A DNA stretch of 48,814 nucleotides from Betaproteobacteria bacterium HGW-Betaproteobacteria-16 (GCA_002840835.1 PHCQ01000035.1:1-48814), one strand, 5' to 3'. Counted from the stretch's first letter, positions 1-8,730 are shown. Program-made: numbers and translations. Notes: a model not told the origin generated them from the letters alone.

Positions 1-158
1 TGCGCTGCTCGCGTCGTGGGGGAAATTCGCAAACTTGTCCGCTGCGCGGCCTTCGGACATGCGAATTTCTGATCCCCACGCCGCTGCGCTGCTCAGCCCT
101 GCCACACGGCAAAGGCGGGATCGGGAGCAAGACACGCTGCCGGCGAAGGGGAGCTCTT

Positions 159-240
159 CCAGGGCACCCGTGGAACTGGCTTTGCCAGGCCACTGGGTGC
201 GCCCCCCTTCAGGGGGGTGAAGCGAAGCGGCGCGGGGGGT
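159..240 (-). repeat. 3'-end structured repeat, copy A (after ureD)
   Basis: This is one of five related elements in the window. Read on the minus strand it begins four bases after the ureD stop codon. It has a C-run/G-run hairpin (CCCCCCTGAAGGGGGG) followed by a longer hairpin whose inner stem is CTGGC/GCCAG around an AAA loop, and it ends in CCTGG. The stem bases differ from those of the other copies but remain paired. Positions 1-158 hold no gene I can support. A termination or mRNA 3'-protection role is inferred from position only. Confidence 0.75.
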
Positions 241-244
241 GTTC

Positions 245-1075
245 CTAGACTTTCCAGATGCGCGGCTGAACGGCCTCAAGTCCCCAAGCCGCCGGACGCA
301 GCGCTGCCCATGCGCGCTGGAACAAAGCCATCAACGGCTCCACCACGGGCGCCACCGCGCGCACTGCCAGCACATGGTCGTTCGGGCAGGTGGCGCCGGC
401 CGGCACATCTTCCGGGCACTCTTGCAGTGCAGCACGCACCACCTCCAGCAGGTGTTCGCGCCGTTCCCGGGTGATAGCGCTGCCAGTGGCGAACCAGAAG
501 GTGCCCAGGCAGCGTTGTCCCGCCAGGCCCAGGGGGGACTGCAGCAGGCGGGTGTCGGTGGCATCCATGCAAGCCTGTTCCAGCCAGACGCCTGGGATTT
601 CCAGCCGCTGCCGGAACCGGCCGCTGGTGTAGGGCTGGTTGGCCAGGGGCAGGCCGAGTGCGGTCACGTCCCAGCCCATCATTTCCGCGTCTGCGGCCAG
701 TGTGGCGCTCACCGTGTTGAGTGCGTCGCAGCCGGGGTAGGCAATGGCTTCCAGCGGCAGCCATTCCAGCCGCGCGCCCGGGTCCAGGGCGATGGCGACC
801 TGTTGGGTTGCGATGGCGTTGTCGGTCGCGTAAAACCGGGTGGCACCGGGGGTGCCCAGCATGGCGTGGGCGCCGGTATTCACGTGCAGCGTCACGTCCA
901 GCAGGTCGCCGCCCACCAGACCGCCAGGTGGGTGCACCACCACGTTGTGGCAGATGGCATCGCCCTCCGGGTACAGGCTCTTGAGGATGCGCAGGGGGCC
1001 GTCGTGCCGGTGTTGCAAAACGGTGCGTTGTTGATCGAGACGGTAGTCGAGATGGAGTTGGGCGTGCCAGGGCAT
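245..1075 (-). CDS. ureD: urease accessory protein UreD
   Basis: UreD (UreH) is a chaperone that, with UreF and UreG, delivers nickel to apo-urease in the cytoplasm. The 276-residue product has the usual family length. It shows the family hallmarks HPPGGLVGGD (about residues 48-57), GTPGATRFY (74-82) and LEWLPLEAI (103-111). The gene lies 39 bases downstream of the FAD oxidase and reads as the last visible member of a minus-strand operon. No Shine-Dalgarno sequence is obvious before the ATG. Urease structural genes are not visible; they may lie beyond the window start, but 244 bases without a gene and a terminator-like repeat separate ureD from them. Its presence suggests the upstream catabolic genes ultimately release urea. 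Confidence 0.93.
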   Translation of the reverse strand: MPWHAQLHLDYRLDQQRTVLQHRHDGPLRILKSLYPEGDAICHNVVVHPPGGLVGGDLLDVTLHVNTGAHAMLGTPGATRFYATDNAIATQQVAIALDPGARLEWLPLEAIAYPGCDALNTVSATLAADAEMMGWDVTALGLPLANQPYTSGRFRQRLEIPGVWLEQACMDATDTRLLQSPLGLAGQRCLGTFWFATGSAITRERREHLLEVVRAALQECPEDVPAGATCPNDHVLAVRAVAPVVEPLMALFQRAWAALRPAAWGLEAVQPRIWKV

Positions 1076-1114
1076 GCGAGGAGTTTACGGGGCCGCCGAG
1101 CGGTCTCCAGCCCT

Positions 1115-2503
1115 TCAGGCGGGCACGGGTTCGGCGGCTTGCGGTGTGGGGTCGGGCTTCATCCAGCTGCGCAGCTTGCCGGGGTTGAGCAGGCCTTGCG
1201 GGTCGAAGCGGTGCTTCATTTTCACCACGGCCGGGTCCAGGTTGTTCTGCTTGCCGTCTTCCACGATATACACGTGTGGGTTGTTGATCTGCACGCCATG
1301 GTCGCGGTAGATCTGCATGATCTCGTTCAGCCGCGCTTCGGTGGTGTAACGGATGAGTTGCAGGCCGCTGCAGTTGAGCGCGCCTTCCTTGGTGCGCAAA
1401 AACTCCAGGTGCATCATCACCTCGCCCGCCAGTTGGGTCTCCAGCGCGCGCACCTGTGCCAGGTTGCGGGTGGGGTCGAAACCGCTCTGGATGTAGGTGA
1501 GCCCCTTGTCCACTTTCATGGCCACCAGGGTGGTGTGGTTCCAGGTGTATTCGAGCAGCGTCTTGTTGCTGGCCGCCACTTCTTCGGCAGACCTACGGTA
1601 GCTCACGTGGCCGCCGTGTTCGGCCACCATGGCGCGCATGCCGGCTTCAGAATGCGGAGCCACGATCACTAGCACGGCGTGGCAGCCCCTGGGCAGGTAC
1701 TCGGCCAGCGCGGTGAAGTGGTCCGGGATGGGCGCGCCCAGGAAGCACACCTCTTTTTTCTCCAGGCCAGGGGCGCTGCTGAAACGGCTGGCAAAGTCCA
1801 GCGCGGCATCAAACTCGGTGAAGGTGGCGATGCATTCGGACCAGGGCACGGCGGTGGTCAGCGCCACTTCCAGCTCGAGCACGATGCCATTGGTGCCGTA
1901 GGTGTGGTGAAGCAGCATGGCTTCTGCGCCGCTGAGTTCGATGATCTGCGGTTCGGGCTCCACCGTCATGGCTCGCACCGCCAGGATGTTGCCCGGTGCG
2001 GCCAGCGGGCCGTGGTTGATGGAGCCTGCGCCGCCGAAGCCGCCGCCGAACAGGCCACCCAGCGTGGCGCTTCTGTAGGTGGAAGGCAGCCAGCGCAGTT
2101 CCTTGCCGTGGGGGCGGGCCTGGTTGTCGAACTCAGACAAGCGAATGCCCGACTGCGCCCGGCCCACGCTGCCGCGCACCCAGCCAAAGGCGTTGTAGCC
2201 ACTCATGTCCAGGATCACGCCGCCTTGCAGCGGCACGCACTGGCCGTAGTTGCCGGTGCCGGTGCCGCGCACGGTGATGGGAATGGCGTGGCGGGCGCAG
2301 GCGCTCACCACCTGGCGCACTTCATCTTCGGTACGCGGGCGCACGGCAATGTCGCCGCGCTTGCCCTGCAGCGCCTCCTTGAGCACCGGGCTGAACCAGG
2401 CGAAGTCTTGCGACAGGCGGGCCAGTCGCTGGGGTTCGGTGATCCAGTCGAGCGTGGGCAGTTCGCTGGACAGATGCTGGACGGATTCGGTGTGTGGGCT
2501 CAT
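1115..2503 (-). CDS. FAD-binding oxidase (PCMH/GlcD-type)
   Basis: This 462-residue protein is a flavin-dependent oxidoreductase of the PCMH/VAO superfamily, related to glycolate oxidase subunit GlcD. The FAD pyrophosphate loop is seen as TVRGTGTGNYGQ (about residues 77-88), followed by the Gly-rich stretch ATLGGLFGGGFGG near residues 146-158. The C-terminal half is a cap-type substrate domain ending in the family-like FDPQGLLNPGK. The substrate cannot be read from sequence. The gene lies 69 bases downstream of the ABC permease and 39 bases upstream of ureD, so it probably belongs to the same catabolic operon and oxidises an intermediate of the imported compound. No signal peptide is seen, so it is probably cytoplasmic. 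Confidence 0.82.
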   Translation of the reverse strand: MSPHTESVQHLSSELPTLDWITEPQRLARLSQDFAWFSPVLKEALQGKRGDIAVRPRTEDEVRQVVSACARHAIPITVRGTGTGNYGQCVPLQGGVILDMSGYNAFGWVRGSVGRAQSGIRLSEFDNQARPHGKELRWLPSTYRSATLGGLFGGGFGGAGSINHGPLAAPGNILAVRAMTVEPEPQIIELSGAEAMLLHHTYGTNGIVLELEVALTTAVPWSECIATFTEFDAALDFASRFSSAPGLEKKEVCFLGAPIPDHFTALAEYLPRGCHAVLVIVAPHSEAGMRAMVAEHGGHVSYRRSAEEVAASNKTLLEYTWNHTTLVAMKVDKGLTYIQSGFDPTRNLAQVRALETQLAGEVMMHLEFLRTKEGALNCSGLQLIRYTTEARLNEIMQIYRDHGVQINNPHVYIVEDGKQNNLDPAVVKMKHRFDPQGLLNPGKLRSWMKPDPTPQAAEPVPA

Positions 2504-2572
2504 GGGGGCTCCTTGGGGCCGCTGTCCATCCCGGTGGGTTCACCGTGGCCAGGCGCGGCGGGGTTTTTGGAT

Positions 2573-3517
2573 TCAGTCGTGTGAGGTTTCGCTGGCGTGC
2601 CAGCCGCCCAGTGCTTTCCTGGACAACCAGGCCATGGCCACGAACAGCGCCACGCCGGTCAGCGAGATCAGCAGCAGGGCCGCGAACATGCGCGGGATGT
2701 TGAGCTGGAAGCCGGCCTGCAGGATCTGGTAGGCAAGGCCCGCACCGGTACCGCCAGTGCCGGCCACGAATTCGGCCACCACGGCGCCAATCAGGGCCAG
2801 CCCGCTGGAGATTCGCAGGCCCCCAAAGAAATAGGGCAGGGCACTGGGAATGCGCAGCCGCATGAGCGTCTGCAGCCGGGTGGCGCGGTTGAGCTGGAAG
2901 TAGCTCTGCAGATCAGGGTCCACGCTGCGCAGGCCCAGTGTGGTGTTGCTGATGATGGGGAACAGCGCCACCAGCGAGGCGCAGATCACCATCGACAAGG
3001 TGGGGTCGCGCACCCAGATGATGATCAGCGGCGCCACCGCCACGATGGGTGTGACCTGCAGCAGCACCGCGTAGGGGAACAGCGCGGTCTCTATCGCCTT
3101 GCTCTGCACGAACAGGAAAGAGATCAACACACCGGCCACGGTGGCGGCCACAAAGGCCAGCAGCGTGATCTTGACCGTGACAAACAGCGAGCCACCCAGT
3201 GTGGCCCAGTCGGTCACCAGGGTCTGCATCATCAGCAGCGGCGAAGGCACCAGGTAGGGCGGCAGCTCCAGCCCGGTGACGAGACCCTGCCACAGCACCA
3301 GCAACACCACGCCCACCAGCACCGGATAGGCGATGCGCTGCACGCGGGGCTGGTACAGCAGGGGCCTGGCCGCGGCCTGGGCGGGGCGGGGTTTGGGCGG
3401 GACGGCGCTCGATGCCACGGGAGGCGCGGGCATCAGCGGTGCAGCCGTGCTTGCATGGGCGTGGGCCGATGACGCCTTCTTCAAGTCGGCAGGTGCGGCA
3501 GCGGTCAAGGTGTTCAT
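2573..3517 (-). CDS. ABC transporter permease (NitT/TauT family), importer 1
   Basis: This is the membrane subunit of an ABC importer of the SsuC/TauC/ThiX type. The start is placed at the ATG at 3517, which overlaps the ATPase stop codon by an ATGA junction; an open frame extends further upstream but there it only shadows the ATPase gene. The 314-residue product has an unusual Ala/Pro-rich N-terminal tail of about 65 residues before the first membrane span (residues near PVLVGVVLLVLWQGL). Several further spans follow, with an EAA-like cytoplasmic loop near RLRIPSALPYFFGGL that docks on the ATPase. Its partners are the ATPase (3514-4341) and the solute-binding protein (4427-5419). The substrate is unknown; the context suggests a nitrogen heterocycle. 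Confidence 0.9.
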   Translation of the reverse strand: MNTLTAAAPADLKKASSAHAHASTAAPLMPAPPVASSAVPPKPRPAQAAARPLLYQPRVQRIAYPVLVGVVLLVLWQGLVTGLELPPYLVPSPLLMMQTLVTDWATLGGSLFVTVKITLLAFVAATVAGVLISFLFVQSKAIETALFPYAVLLQVTPIVAVAPLIIIWVRDPTLSMVICASLVALFPIISNTTLGLRSVDPDLQSYFQLNRATRLQTLMRLRIPSALPYFFGGLRISSGLALIGAVVAEFVAGTGGTGAGLAYQILQAGFQLNIPRMFAALLLISLTGVALFVAMAWLSRKALGGWHASETSHD

Positions 3518-4341
3518 GTCTGCACCTCCTTGGTGGACTGGCTGGCGCGCAGCAGGCTGTCCTGCAGCTGCTTGGCGTGGCGCGAAAACTGGGGCGATAC
3601 GAGGAAGTCCGGCGTGCGCGGGTAGGGTTCGTCGATGCGGAATTCCTCCACCACGCGGCCGGGGCGTGCGGCCATCATCACCACGCGGGTGGACAGGAAC
3701 ACCGCCTCGTGGATGGAGTGGGTGACGAAGATGACGGTGAGCTTTTTCTTGCGCCACAAGTCCAGCAGTTCGGCGTCGAGCTTGTGGCGGGTGATCTCGT
3801 CCAGCGCGCCGAAGGGTTCGTCCATCAGCAGCAGGTCGGGCTGTGTGACCAGGCCGCGTGCGATGGACACGCGCATCTGCATGCCGCCTGAGAGCGACCG
3901 GGGCAGGTCGCCTGCGAATTTCGAAAGACCCACCAGCGCCAGCGCCTCTTCCACCTGCGCGTTCGCCTGCGCCTTGGGGGTGCCCGCGAGGTCCAGTGGC
4001 AGACGCACATTGGCTTGCACACTGGCCCAGGGCATGAGCGTGGGCGACTGGAACACGAAGGCCATCTTCTTGCCGCTGGCTTCCAGCTGGTCCACCGGTT
4101 TGCGCCACAGGTGCAACCGCCCATCGGTGGGTTCCAGCAGGCCGGCCACCATCTTCAGCAGCGTGCTCTTGCCGCAGCCGGAAGGGCCGAGCAGGGTGAC
4201 GAACTCGCCCTCTTCGATGCGCAGGTCCACCGGCAGCAGGGCCTGCGTGCCGTTGGGGTAGGTCTTCTCGACCGAAAGCACTTCCACCGCAGGGGTGGGC
4301 GGGTGAGCGAGGGTCACGGCGGGGGATTCGACGAGCGACAT
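3514..4341 (-). CDS. ABC transporter ATP-binding protein, importer 1
   Basis: This is the ATPase subunit of a NitT/TauT-type importer, 275 residues from the ATG at 4341. That start is chosen over one 10 residues upstream because AAAGG sits about 7 bases before it. Visible motifs are Walker A GPSGCGKST (52-60), Q-loop Q98, signature LSGGMQ (150-155), Walker B LLLMDEP (170-176) and switch histidine H208. The stop overlaps the permease start (ATGA), which implies translational coupling. A hairpin without a U-run precedes the gene and separates it from the binding-protein gene. It powers uptake of whatever importer 1 carries. Confidence 0.93.
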   Translation of the reverse strand: MSLVESPAVTLAHPPTPAVEVLSVEKTYPNGTQALLPVDLRIEEGEFVTLLGPSGCGKSTLLKMVAGLLEPTDGRLHLWRKPVDQLEASGKKMAFVFQSPTLMPWASVQANVRLPLDLAGTPKAQANAQVEEALALVGLSKFAGDLPRSLSGGMQMRVSIARGLVTQPDLLLMDEPFGALDEITRHKLDAELLDLWRKKKLTVIFVTHSIHEAVFLSTRVVMMAARPGRVVEEFRIDEPYPRTPDFLVSPQFSRHAKQLQDSLLRASQSTKEVQT

Positions 4342-4359
4342 GCTGGCCTTTCGATGAAG

Positions 4360-4387
4360 GCGGCAGACCACGCGAAGGGCCTGCCGC
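4360..4387 (-). other. intercistronic hairpin between binding protein and ATPase genes
   Basis: On the minus-strand RNA, GCGGCAGGCC (4387-4378) pairs with GGUCUGCCGC (4369-4360) as a 10-bp stem with one G-U pair and an 8-base loop. No U-run follows, so it is not a classical terminator. Its place after the solute-binding-protein gene fits a role in stabilising that part of the mRNA so that more binding protein than ATPase is made. That role is inferred by analogy with other ABC operons. Confidence 0.55.
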
Positions 4388-4426
4388 TGTTTCAGGGCGG
4401 GGTGTTTCGGAACAAACCTGCGCCGC

Positions 4427-5419
4427 TCAGGGCATGACCTTCGCGTCCTGGATGAAGGCTGTGTTGTAGGCCTCTTCCATCTTCACTTTGGCCGGGTCGA
4501 TCAACTTGGTTTCCACCAGGAAGTCGTAGCTGGCCTTGGCGCGTTCTGGCGTGATGATCCCGATACCGGCCTTGCCCGCATCACCGCCCGTGACCATCTG
4601 CAGTTCCTTGAGCTTGCCCACGCTGTAGGCCAACTGCTCGTCGGTCATGTTGGGGTTGTCCTTCTTGATCAGGACGTTGCCCGGGGCTGGGTCGGCCAGG
4701 TAGCTCTTCCAGCCTTCCATGGTGGCTTTGACAAAGTTGCCAACCGCAGCGCTGCGGTCCTTCACGGTTTTTTCCATGCAGGAAATGGTGGTGGCGTAGG
4801 CGGGGTAGCCCTGGTCGCTGAACATCAGCGTGTTGGCCTTCACGCCGGCTTTTGCAATGGCAAAGGGCTCTGAGGTGAGGTAGCCCTGCTGGGCCACGGT
4901 CTTGTCGGCCACGAAGGGCTGGATGTTGAAGGTGTAGGGGCGGGTCTGTGAATCGGTGAAGCCGTACTTCGCCTTCAGCCAGGGCCAGTAGCCGCGCTGG
5001 GCAGAAGACGCAATGAAGATGGTCTTGCCCTTGAGGTCTTCGAACTTGGTCACGTCTTCGTGCGCGATCAGCACCTGCGGGTCTTTCTGGAACACGGCGG
5101 CCAGCGTGACCACGGGCACGCCGCCCGCGCGCATCTGCACCATCTGCAGGTCGCTCGATCCCATCACGCATTCGGCCTGACCGGCAGCCATCATCTGCAC
5201 GATGTTGACCTGTGGTCCACCCATCTTGATGGTCACGTCCAGACCGTATTTTTTGTAGATGCCGGTGGCCACGGCCTGGTAGAAGCCGCCGTGTTCGGCC
5301 TGGGCGTACCAGTTGGTCATGTAGGTGAATTTTTCCTGTGCGTGTGCAGTGCTGGCGGCACCCAGGCCCAGCAACAGGGCGGAAGCGATCGTGGTCAGAC
5401 GTGCGGCGGATTTCTTCAT
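4427..5419 (-). CDS. ABC transporter solute-binding protein (NMT1/THI5-like), importer 1
   Basis: This is the periplasmic substrate receptor of importer 1. The 330-residue product starts with a Sec signal peptide (basic MKKSAARL, hydrophobic core, AHA-QE cleavage after about residue 27). The mature part has the two-lobe NMT1/THI5-like fold that binds pyrimidine-precursor, sulfonate or nitrate-type ligands; an early TNWYAQAEHGGFYQA segment is typical of the HMP/pyrimidine-like subgroup. It lies 57 bases downstream of the creatininase gene and is followed by its ATPase and permease. The ligand is not determined. It is only distantly similar to the two other binding proteins in the window (11004-12032 and 17499-18530). 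Confidence 0.9.
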   Translation of the reverse strand: MKKSAARLTTIASALLLGLGAASTAHAQEKFTYMTNWYAQAEHGGFYQAVATGIYKKYGLDVTIKMGGPQVNIVQMMAAGQAECVMGSSDLQMVQMRAGGVPVVTLAAVFQKDPQVLIAHEDVTKFEDLKGKTIFIASSAQRGYWPWLKAKYGFTDSQTRPYTFNIQPFVADKTVAQQGYLTSEPFAIAKAGVKANTLMFSDQGYPAYATTISCMEKTVKDRSAAVGNFVKATMEGWKSYLADPAPGNVLIKKDNPNMTDEQLAYSVGKLKELQMVTGGDAGKAGIGIITPERAKASYDFLVETKLIDPAKVKMEEAYNTAFIQDAKVMP

Positions 5420-5476
5420 GGCAGGCTCCGGTGGGGTTGAAACAGGGAGAACAGGTGGAACGAAACAGGGGAGGGT

Positions 5477-6331
5477 TCAGATAGCGGTCTGCACGTGGCC
5501 GGTGTGCTGCGCGCGACCCCAGGTGGGCTCGGCGCGCGGCGCCCATTCCAGGGTGTGCAGTTCGGTGATGGCGGCGGCCCAGCTATCAGCCAGCGAATCC
5601 AGAATGGCCAGACCCTGCTCCGGTGTGGCCGGCAGGGGGTCGCCGATGATCCCGCTGGGGCCGAAGTCGCGCGCGCTCCAGGCGCAGGCGGGCCGGCCGT
5701 CGGGCGAGAGCAGCGGTGAAGGGAACGCGGGCGGGTAGTTCACCACCGCGCGGTCCATGCGCACGGTCTCGGGCGCCAGCGCCAGCATCAGCGCGGTCTC
5801 GGCGTGGCCGGCGTGCATGGCCAGCCTCCTTTCTTTTTCTGACAGGTACTGCCCCGCCACGTGCGGCACGCGCCAGGTGAAGCTGGGCACCACGATGAAG
5901 TCGCCATGGCGCAGCCGCAGTTCACGGGCAGACATTTCCATCACCTGCGGCTGGCCGCCGTGGCCGTTGACGATGAGCAGCTTGCGAAAGCCGGCGCGGT
6001 AGACCGATTCGCCCACCTCGTTCATGGTGGCCAGCAGGGTCTCGCCGCTGAGCGTGACGGTGCCGGGAAAGTGCAGGTGCTCCTCGGACTTGCCGTAGGT
6101 GATGGGCGCCATCGCATACGCCGGCACCGATTCAGGCAGGCGCGCGAGCGCGTGGCCGATCACACCGGCGGCGATCACCGTGTCCACCGCACACGGCAGG
6201 TGCGGCCCGTGCTGTTCGGTGGCGCCGGTGGGCAGCACGATCACGGTGTTGGCCTTGTCGGGCAGGCCGGCGATTTCGGTCCAGCTCAGATAAGGCAGGA
6301 AGCGTTGGGGTGGGTTGTAGCCGTGCAGCAT
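5477..6331 (-). CDS. creatininase-family amidohydrolase
   Basis: This is a zinc/manganese-dependent hydrolase of the creatininase family, whose members open cyclic amides (creatinine) or remove formyl groups from pyrimidine intermediates (ArfB type). The 284-residue protein shows ATEQHGPHLP with likely metal ligands E39, H41 and D50, then SEEHLHFPGT (82-91), NGHGGQ (122-127) and HAGHAET with E178. The catalytic core therefore looks intact. It lies 25 bases downstream of the RidA-like gene in the same operon. The context suggests it opens a ring or cleaves an amide made from the imported heterocycle. Creatinine itself cannot be excluded, but no creatinase accompanies it. Confidence 0.85.
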   Translation of the reverse strand: MLHGYNPPQRFLPYLSWTEIAGLPDKANTVIVLPTGATEQHGPHLPCAVDTVIAAGVIGHALARLPESVPAYAMAPITYGKSEEHLHFPGTVTLSGETLLATMNEVGESVYRAGFRKLLIVNGHGGQPQVMEMSARELRLRHGDFIVVPSFTWRVPHVAGQYLSEKERRLAMHAGHAETALMLALAPETVRMDRAVVNYPPAFPSPLLSPDGRPACAWSARDFGPSGIIGDPLPATPEQGLAILDSLADSWAAAITELHTLEWAPRAEPTWGRAQHTGHVQTAI

Positions 6332-6356
6332 GGGGGTGTGCTCAATGGTTGGGGGT

Positions 6357-6821
6357 TCAGCGCAGGGGCAGCCAGGCGGTGGCTTCGACTTCGATCAGGA
6401 TGTCGGCGGTGGGCAGCATGGCGCTGACCTCCACCACGGTGGATGCCGGTGGTTCACCGGGGAAAAACAGCTTGCGCACCTGGCTGTAGCGCGGGAAGTG
6501 GTCCAGGTGCTTGAAGTACTGCACCAGCTTGAACACGTCGCTCATCTGGCCGCCTGCGGCTTCCATGGTTTGCCGGATGCTGTTGAGCACATACCAGCTC
6601 TGCGCCAGGATGGGGCCGTCCTTGATGTCGCTGCTGAATTCGCCGGTGCGCCCGATCAGCGTGGCGGCCTCGGGCGGTATGTCCTCAAAGCCGCGCACGA
6701 TGCGTCCGGCGGCCGGGTCCACCGCGATCACGCCGGAGAGGAACACGAGGTCGCCGGCGCGGCGCCAGGCGGTGTAACGGGCTAGCGGCTGTGCAGCGCC
6801 TGTGGGGGCGGCGTTGTTCAT
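6357..6821 (-). CDS. RidA/YjgF/RutC-family protein
   Basis: This is a 154-residue member of the Rid superfamily, whose archetype RidA hydrolyses reactive imines and enamines and whose member RutC acts in pyrimidine breakdown. The start at 6821 overlaps the stop of the upstream amidohydrolase (ATGA); the open frame extends upstream only as a shadow. The segment LVFLSGVIAVDP (about 25-36) and the final VVEVSAML...ILIEVEATAWL are family-like. The arginine that binds the imine carboxylate in E. coli RidA (ARSCVEV) is replaced here (PASTVVEV). Classical iminase activity is therefore doubtful, and it probably belongs to a divergent Rid subgroup acting on a pathway intermediate. Confidence 0.85.
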   Translation of the reverse strand: MNNAAPTGAAQPLARYTAWRRAGDLVFLSGVIAVDPAAGRIVRGFEDIPPEAATLIGRTGEFSSDIKDGPILAQSWYVLNSIRQTMEAAGGQMSDVFKLVQYFKHLDHFPRYSQVRKLFFPGEPPASTVVEVSAMLPTADILIEVEATAWLPLR

Positions 6822-8128
6822 GATGTGACCTCTGTGGCGGGCTGGGGCGTTGTCCAGTGGGTGGGCACCTGGCCGCTGGCCACACGCCCACCGCGCAGCA
6901 CCACGCGCGGTTGGCTGCGTGACGGAAAGCCCCAGGCGTCTGCGGCGGTGAACACCAGCAGGTCGGCGCTGTCGCCGCTTTGCAGGGGCAACTTCGCCGG
7001 GCTCCGGCGCAGCCAGTCGCTGCGGCACAGCGCCTCGCTCCAGCGGTCGAAAGGCGCGTCGAGCTGTGCGGCCGAAACTCCGGCGGCCAATGCTTCGAGC
7101 GGGTCGAAGCTGCCCACGGGGCAGAACGGGTCCTGCACGTTGTCGCTGGCCACCAGCACCGGAATGCCACGCTCACGCGCTTCCTTCACCAGCGTGATGC
7201 CTCGCAGGCGCGGCGTGCGGCCGGTGGTGGCGTCCTGCAGCAGCAGGTTGGTGATGGGCAGGGTGACCAGGGTGATGGGTGCGGCCGCTACCGCGTCCAG
7301 CGTGGCCAGTGCGGTGGATGTCTCTTGTGCGGCGAGTGCGCAGGTGTGACCGCAGACCACATGGCCTTCGAAGCGCATGGCTTGCAACAGCGATGCCGTG
7401 GTGGCCAGGCCACTGGCAGCGGGGTTGAGTTCTTCGTCCACGTGCAGGTCGACGTCCAGCCCGTGGTGCTGTGCGGCTTCGAACAGGTGGCGCAGGGCTT
7501 GCGGGTCCCAATTGGTGGAATGCACAAAGCCGCCCAGCAGCGCACCGGGCCCGCTGCGCGCCACCGTGGCGGCCAGGGTCATGGCGGCGCTGCGATCGGT
7601 GTACAGGTGCAGCGGGATCAGGCTCACGCGCTCCAGCGTCAGGCGGCCGGCCCAGGCTTCGGCCAGTTCGCGCAGCACCGACCAGGCCAGGGGCTGTGTA
7701 TCGGGCTCCCACCAGTCGCAGTGGGTGCGCAGGTGCGTCACGCCGGCCTCATAGGCCCATTGCAGGGCGCGGCCAGCGCGCTCGCGCACGTCGGCCTCGG
7801 TCCAGCTGCGGCGGTCCACCATCATGGCTTCGATGGCACCCAGCAGCCCCGGCTGCACCGCGCCCATGCGCGGCAGAGTGAAGGCCTTGTCCAGGTGGGT
7901 GTGGGCGTCCACCAGGCCGGGCAGTACCAGTGCGCCGTTCAGGTCCCAGGTACCGGTGATGTGTTCGTTCTGCGGCTGATGCGGCTGCACGCTTTGCACG
8001 CGGCCATTGGCGAAGCGCAGGTCGGCCAGAGCGGGTTGCGACCCGGCGCTGGGCCAGGATGGCGGCAGCAGCCAGCGTGGCAGGCGAGCGCGTTGCAGCA
8101 GGGTGGGGGTTTGCATCGTGGTCCTCAT
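6818..8128 (-). CDS. cytosine-deaminase-like amidohydrolase
   Basis: This 436-residue metal-dependent hydrolase belongs to the amidohydrolase superfamily, in the CodA-like group that deaminates cytosine or related ring compounds. The first metal motif is DAHTHLDKAF (74-83, H76 and H78), as in cytosine deaminases. Later it has DLHVDEEL, VCGHTCAL and the catalytic aspartate region VASDNVQDPF, so the active site looks complete. It overlaps its neighbours on both sides by ATGA junctions, the oxidoreductase upstream and the RidA-like gene downstream, so the three are translationally coupled. The exact substrate is unknown. Cytosine is possible, but the gene set suggests a less common pyrimidine, purine or pterin-like ring. 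Confidence 0.82.
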   Translation of the reverse strand: MRTTMQTPTLLQRARLPRWLLPPSWPSAGSQPALADLRFANGRVQSVQPHQPQNEHITGTWDLNGALVLPGLVDAHTHLDKAFTLPRMGAVQPGLLGAIEAMMVDRRSWTEADVRERAGRALQWAYEAGVTHLRTHCDWWEPDTQPLAWSVLRELAEAWAGRLTLERVSLIPLHLYTDRSAAMTLAATVARSGPGALLGGFVHSTNWDPQALRHLFEAAQHHGLDVDLHVDEELNPAASGLATTASLLQAMRFEGHVVCGHTCALAAQETSTALATLDAVAAAPITLVTLPITNLLLQDATTGRTPRLRGITLVKEARERGIPVLVASDNVQDPFCPVGSFDPLEALAAGVSAAQLDAPFDRWSEALCRSDWLRRSPAKLPLQSGDSADLLVFTAADAWGFPSRSQPRVVLRGGRVASGQVPTHWTTPQPATEVTS

Positions 8129-8712
8129 GCGAATCGGGCCATGGCACGGCCTACCTTGATGCGGAACGCGTCCAGCCGCGGCGTGGTGGCCACGTTCATG
8201 TGGTAATACGCGTGGTAGTCCACCCGCGCCCGTCCACCGGTGAGCAGTCGCATGTAGCGGGTGACGGATTTGCGCGGCGGATCGCCCATGAGCAGGGCCG
8301 TCCAGCGCGGACGGCCGTAGGTCACCACCGCTGAAATGCGTTTGATGTGCGTGAGCGAAGGCTTGACGTTGTGCGGGTCGCTGATGTCAAACGCCACGCC
8401 GGGCATGAGCACGCGGTCGAAGAAGCCCTTGAGCATGGCCGGCATGCCAAAGCACCAGGTGGGGAAACAGAACACCACCGCTTCGGCCCACAGCAGGCGG
8501 TCCACATAGCCTTGTACGGGCACCCGGTTGTCAGGCACTTCGTGGTAGCCCAGTCGTTCTTCCCGCGATAGCACGGGGTTGAAGCCTTCCGCGTACAGAT
8601 CGCAGTCGTCCACCTCGTGGCCGGCGCTGCGCAGGCCGGCCAGCACTTCGCTGTGCAGGGCGGCGTTGTAGCTGGTTTCCACCGGGTGGCAATAGATGAC
8701 GAGTACGCGCAT
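8125..8712 (-). CDS. NAD(P)H oxidoreductase, flavodoxin-like fold
   Basis: This is a Flavodoxin_2-type (MdaB/NQO-like) flavoprotein of 195 residues from the ATG at 8712. An upstream TTG would add 12 residues but lies inside the operator palindrome and is unlikely. The protein opens with MRVLVIYCHP, the phosphate-binding start of the flavodoxin fold. It carries FCFPTWCFGMPAMLKGFFDRV, the signature of NAD(P)H:quinone reductases. It is the first gene of the downstream catabolic operon. A sigma-54 promoter and a RutR-like operator lie 18-58 bases ahead of it. It may reduce a flavin, a quinone-like product or a pathway intermediate; in the rut pathway a flavin reductase has a comparable place. Confidence 0.82.
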   Translation of the reverse strand: MRVLVIYCHPVETSYNAALHSEVLAGLRSAGHEVDDCDLYAEGFNPVLSREERLGYHEVPDNRVPVQGYVDRLLWAEAVVFCFPTWCFGMPAMLKGFFDRVLMPGVAFDISDPHNVKPSLTHIKRISAVVTYGRPRWTALLMGDPPRKSVTRYMRLLTGGRARVDYHAYYHMNVATTPRLDAFRIKVGRAMARFA

Positions 8713-8730
8713 GGCAGGGGGTTTTGCTGG

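Noticed and set aside
1..244. Short plus-strand frames at the window start
   Set aside because: They have arbitrary composition and no ribosome site, and they overlap repeat copy A; no gene is supported there.
2573..4108. 511-codon frame fusing the importer-1 permease to an upstream extension
   Set aside because: The first 197 codons are an out-of-frame shadow of the ATPase gene; the ATGA junction at 3514-3517 marks the real start.
5205..5218. TTGACC-TG-TGGTCC palindrome resembling a RutR site
   Set aside because: It lies deep inside the coding sequence of the importer-1 binding protein, far from any start, and encodes normal residues; most likely chance.
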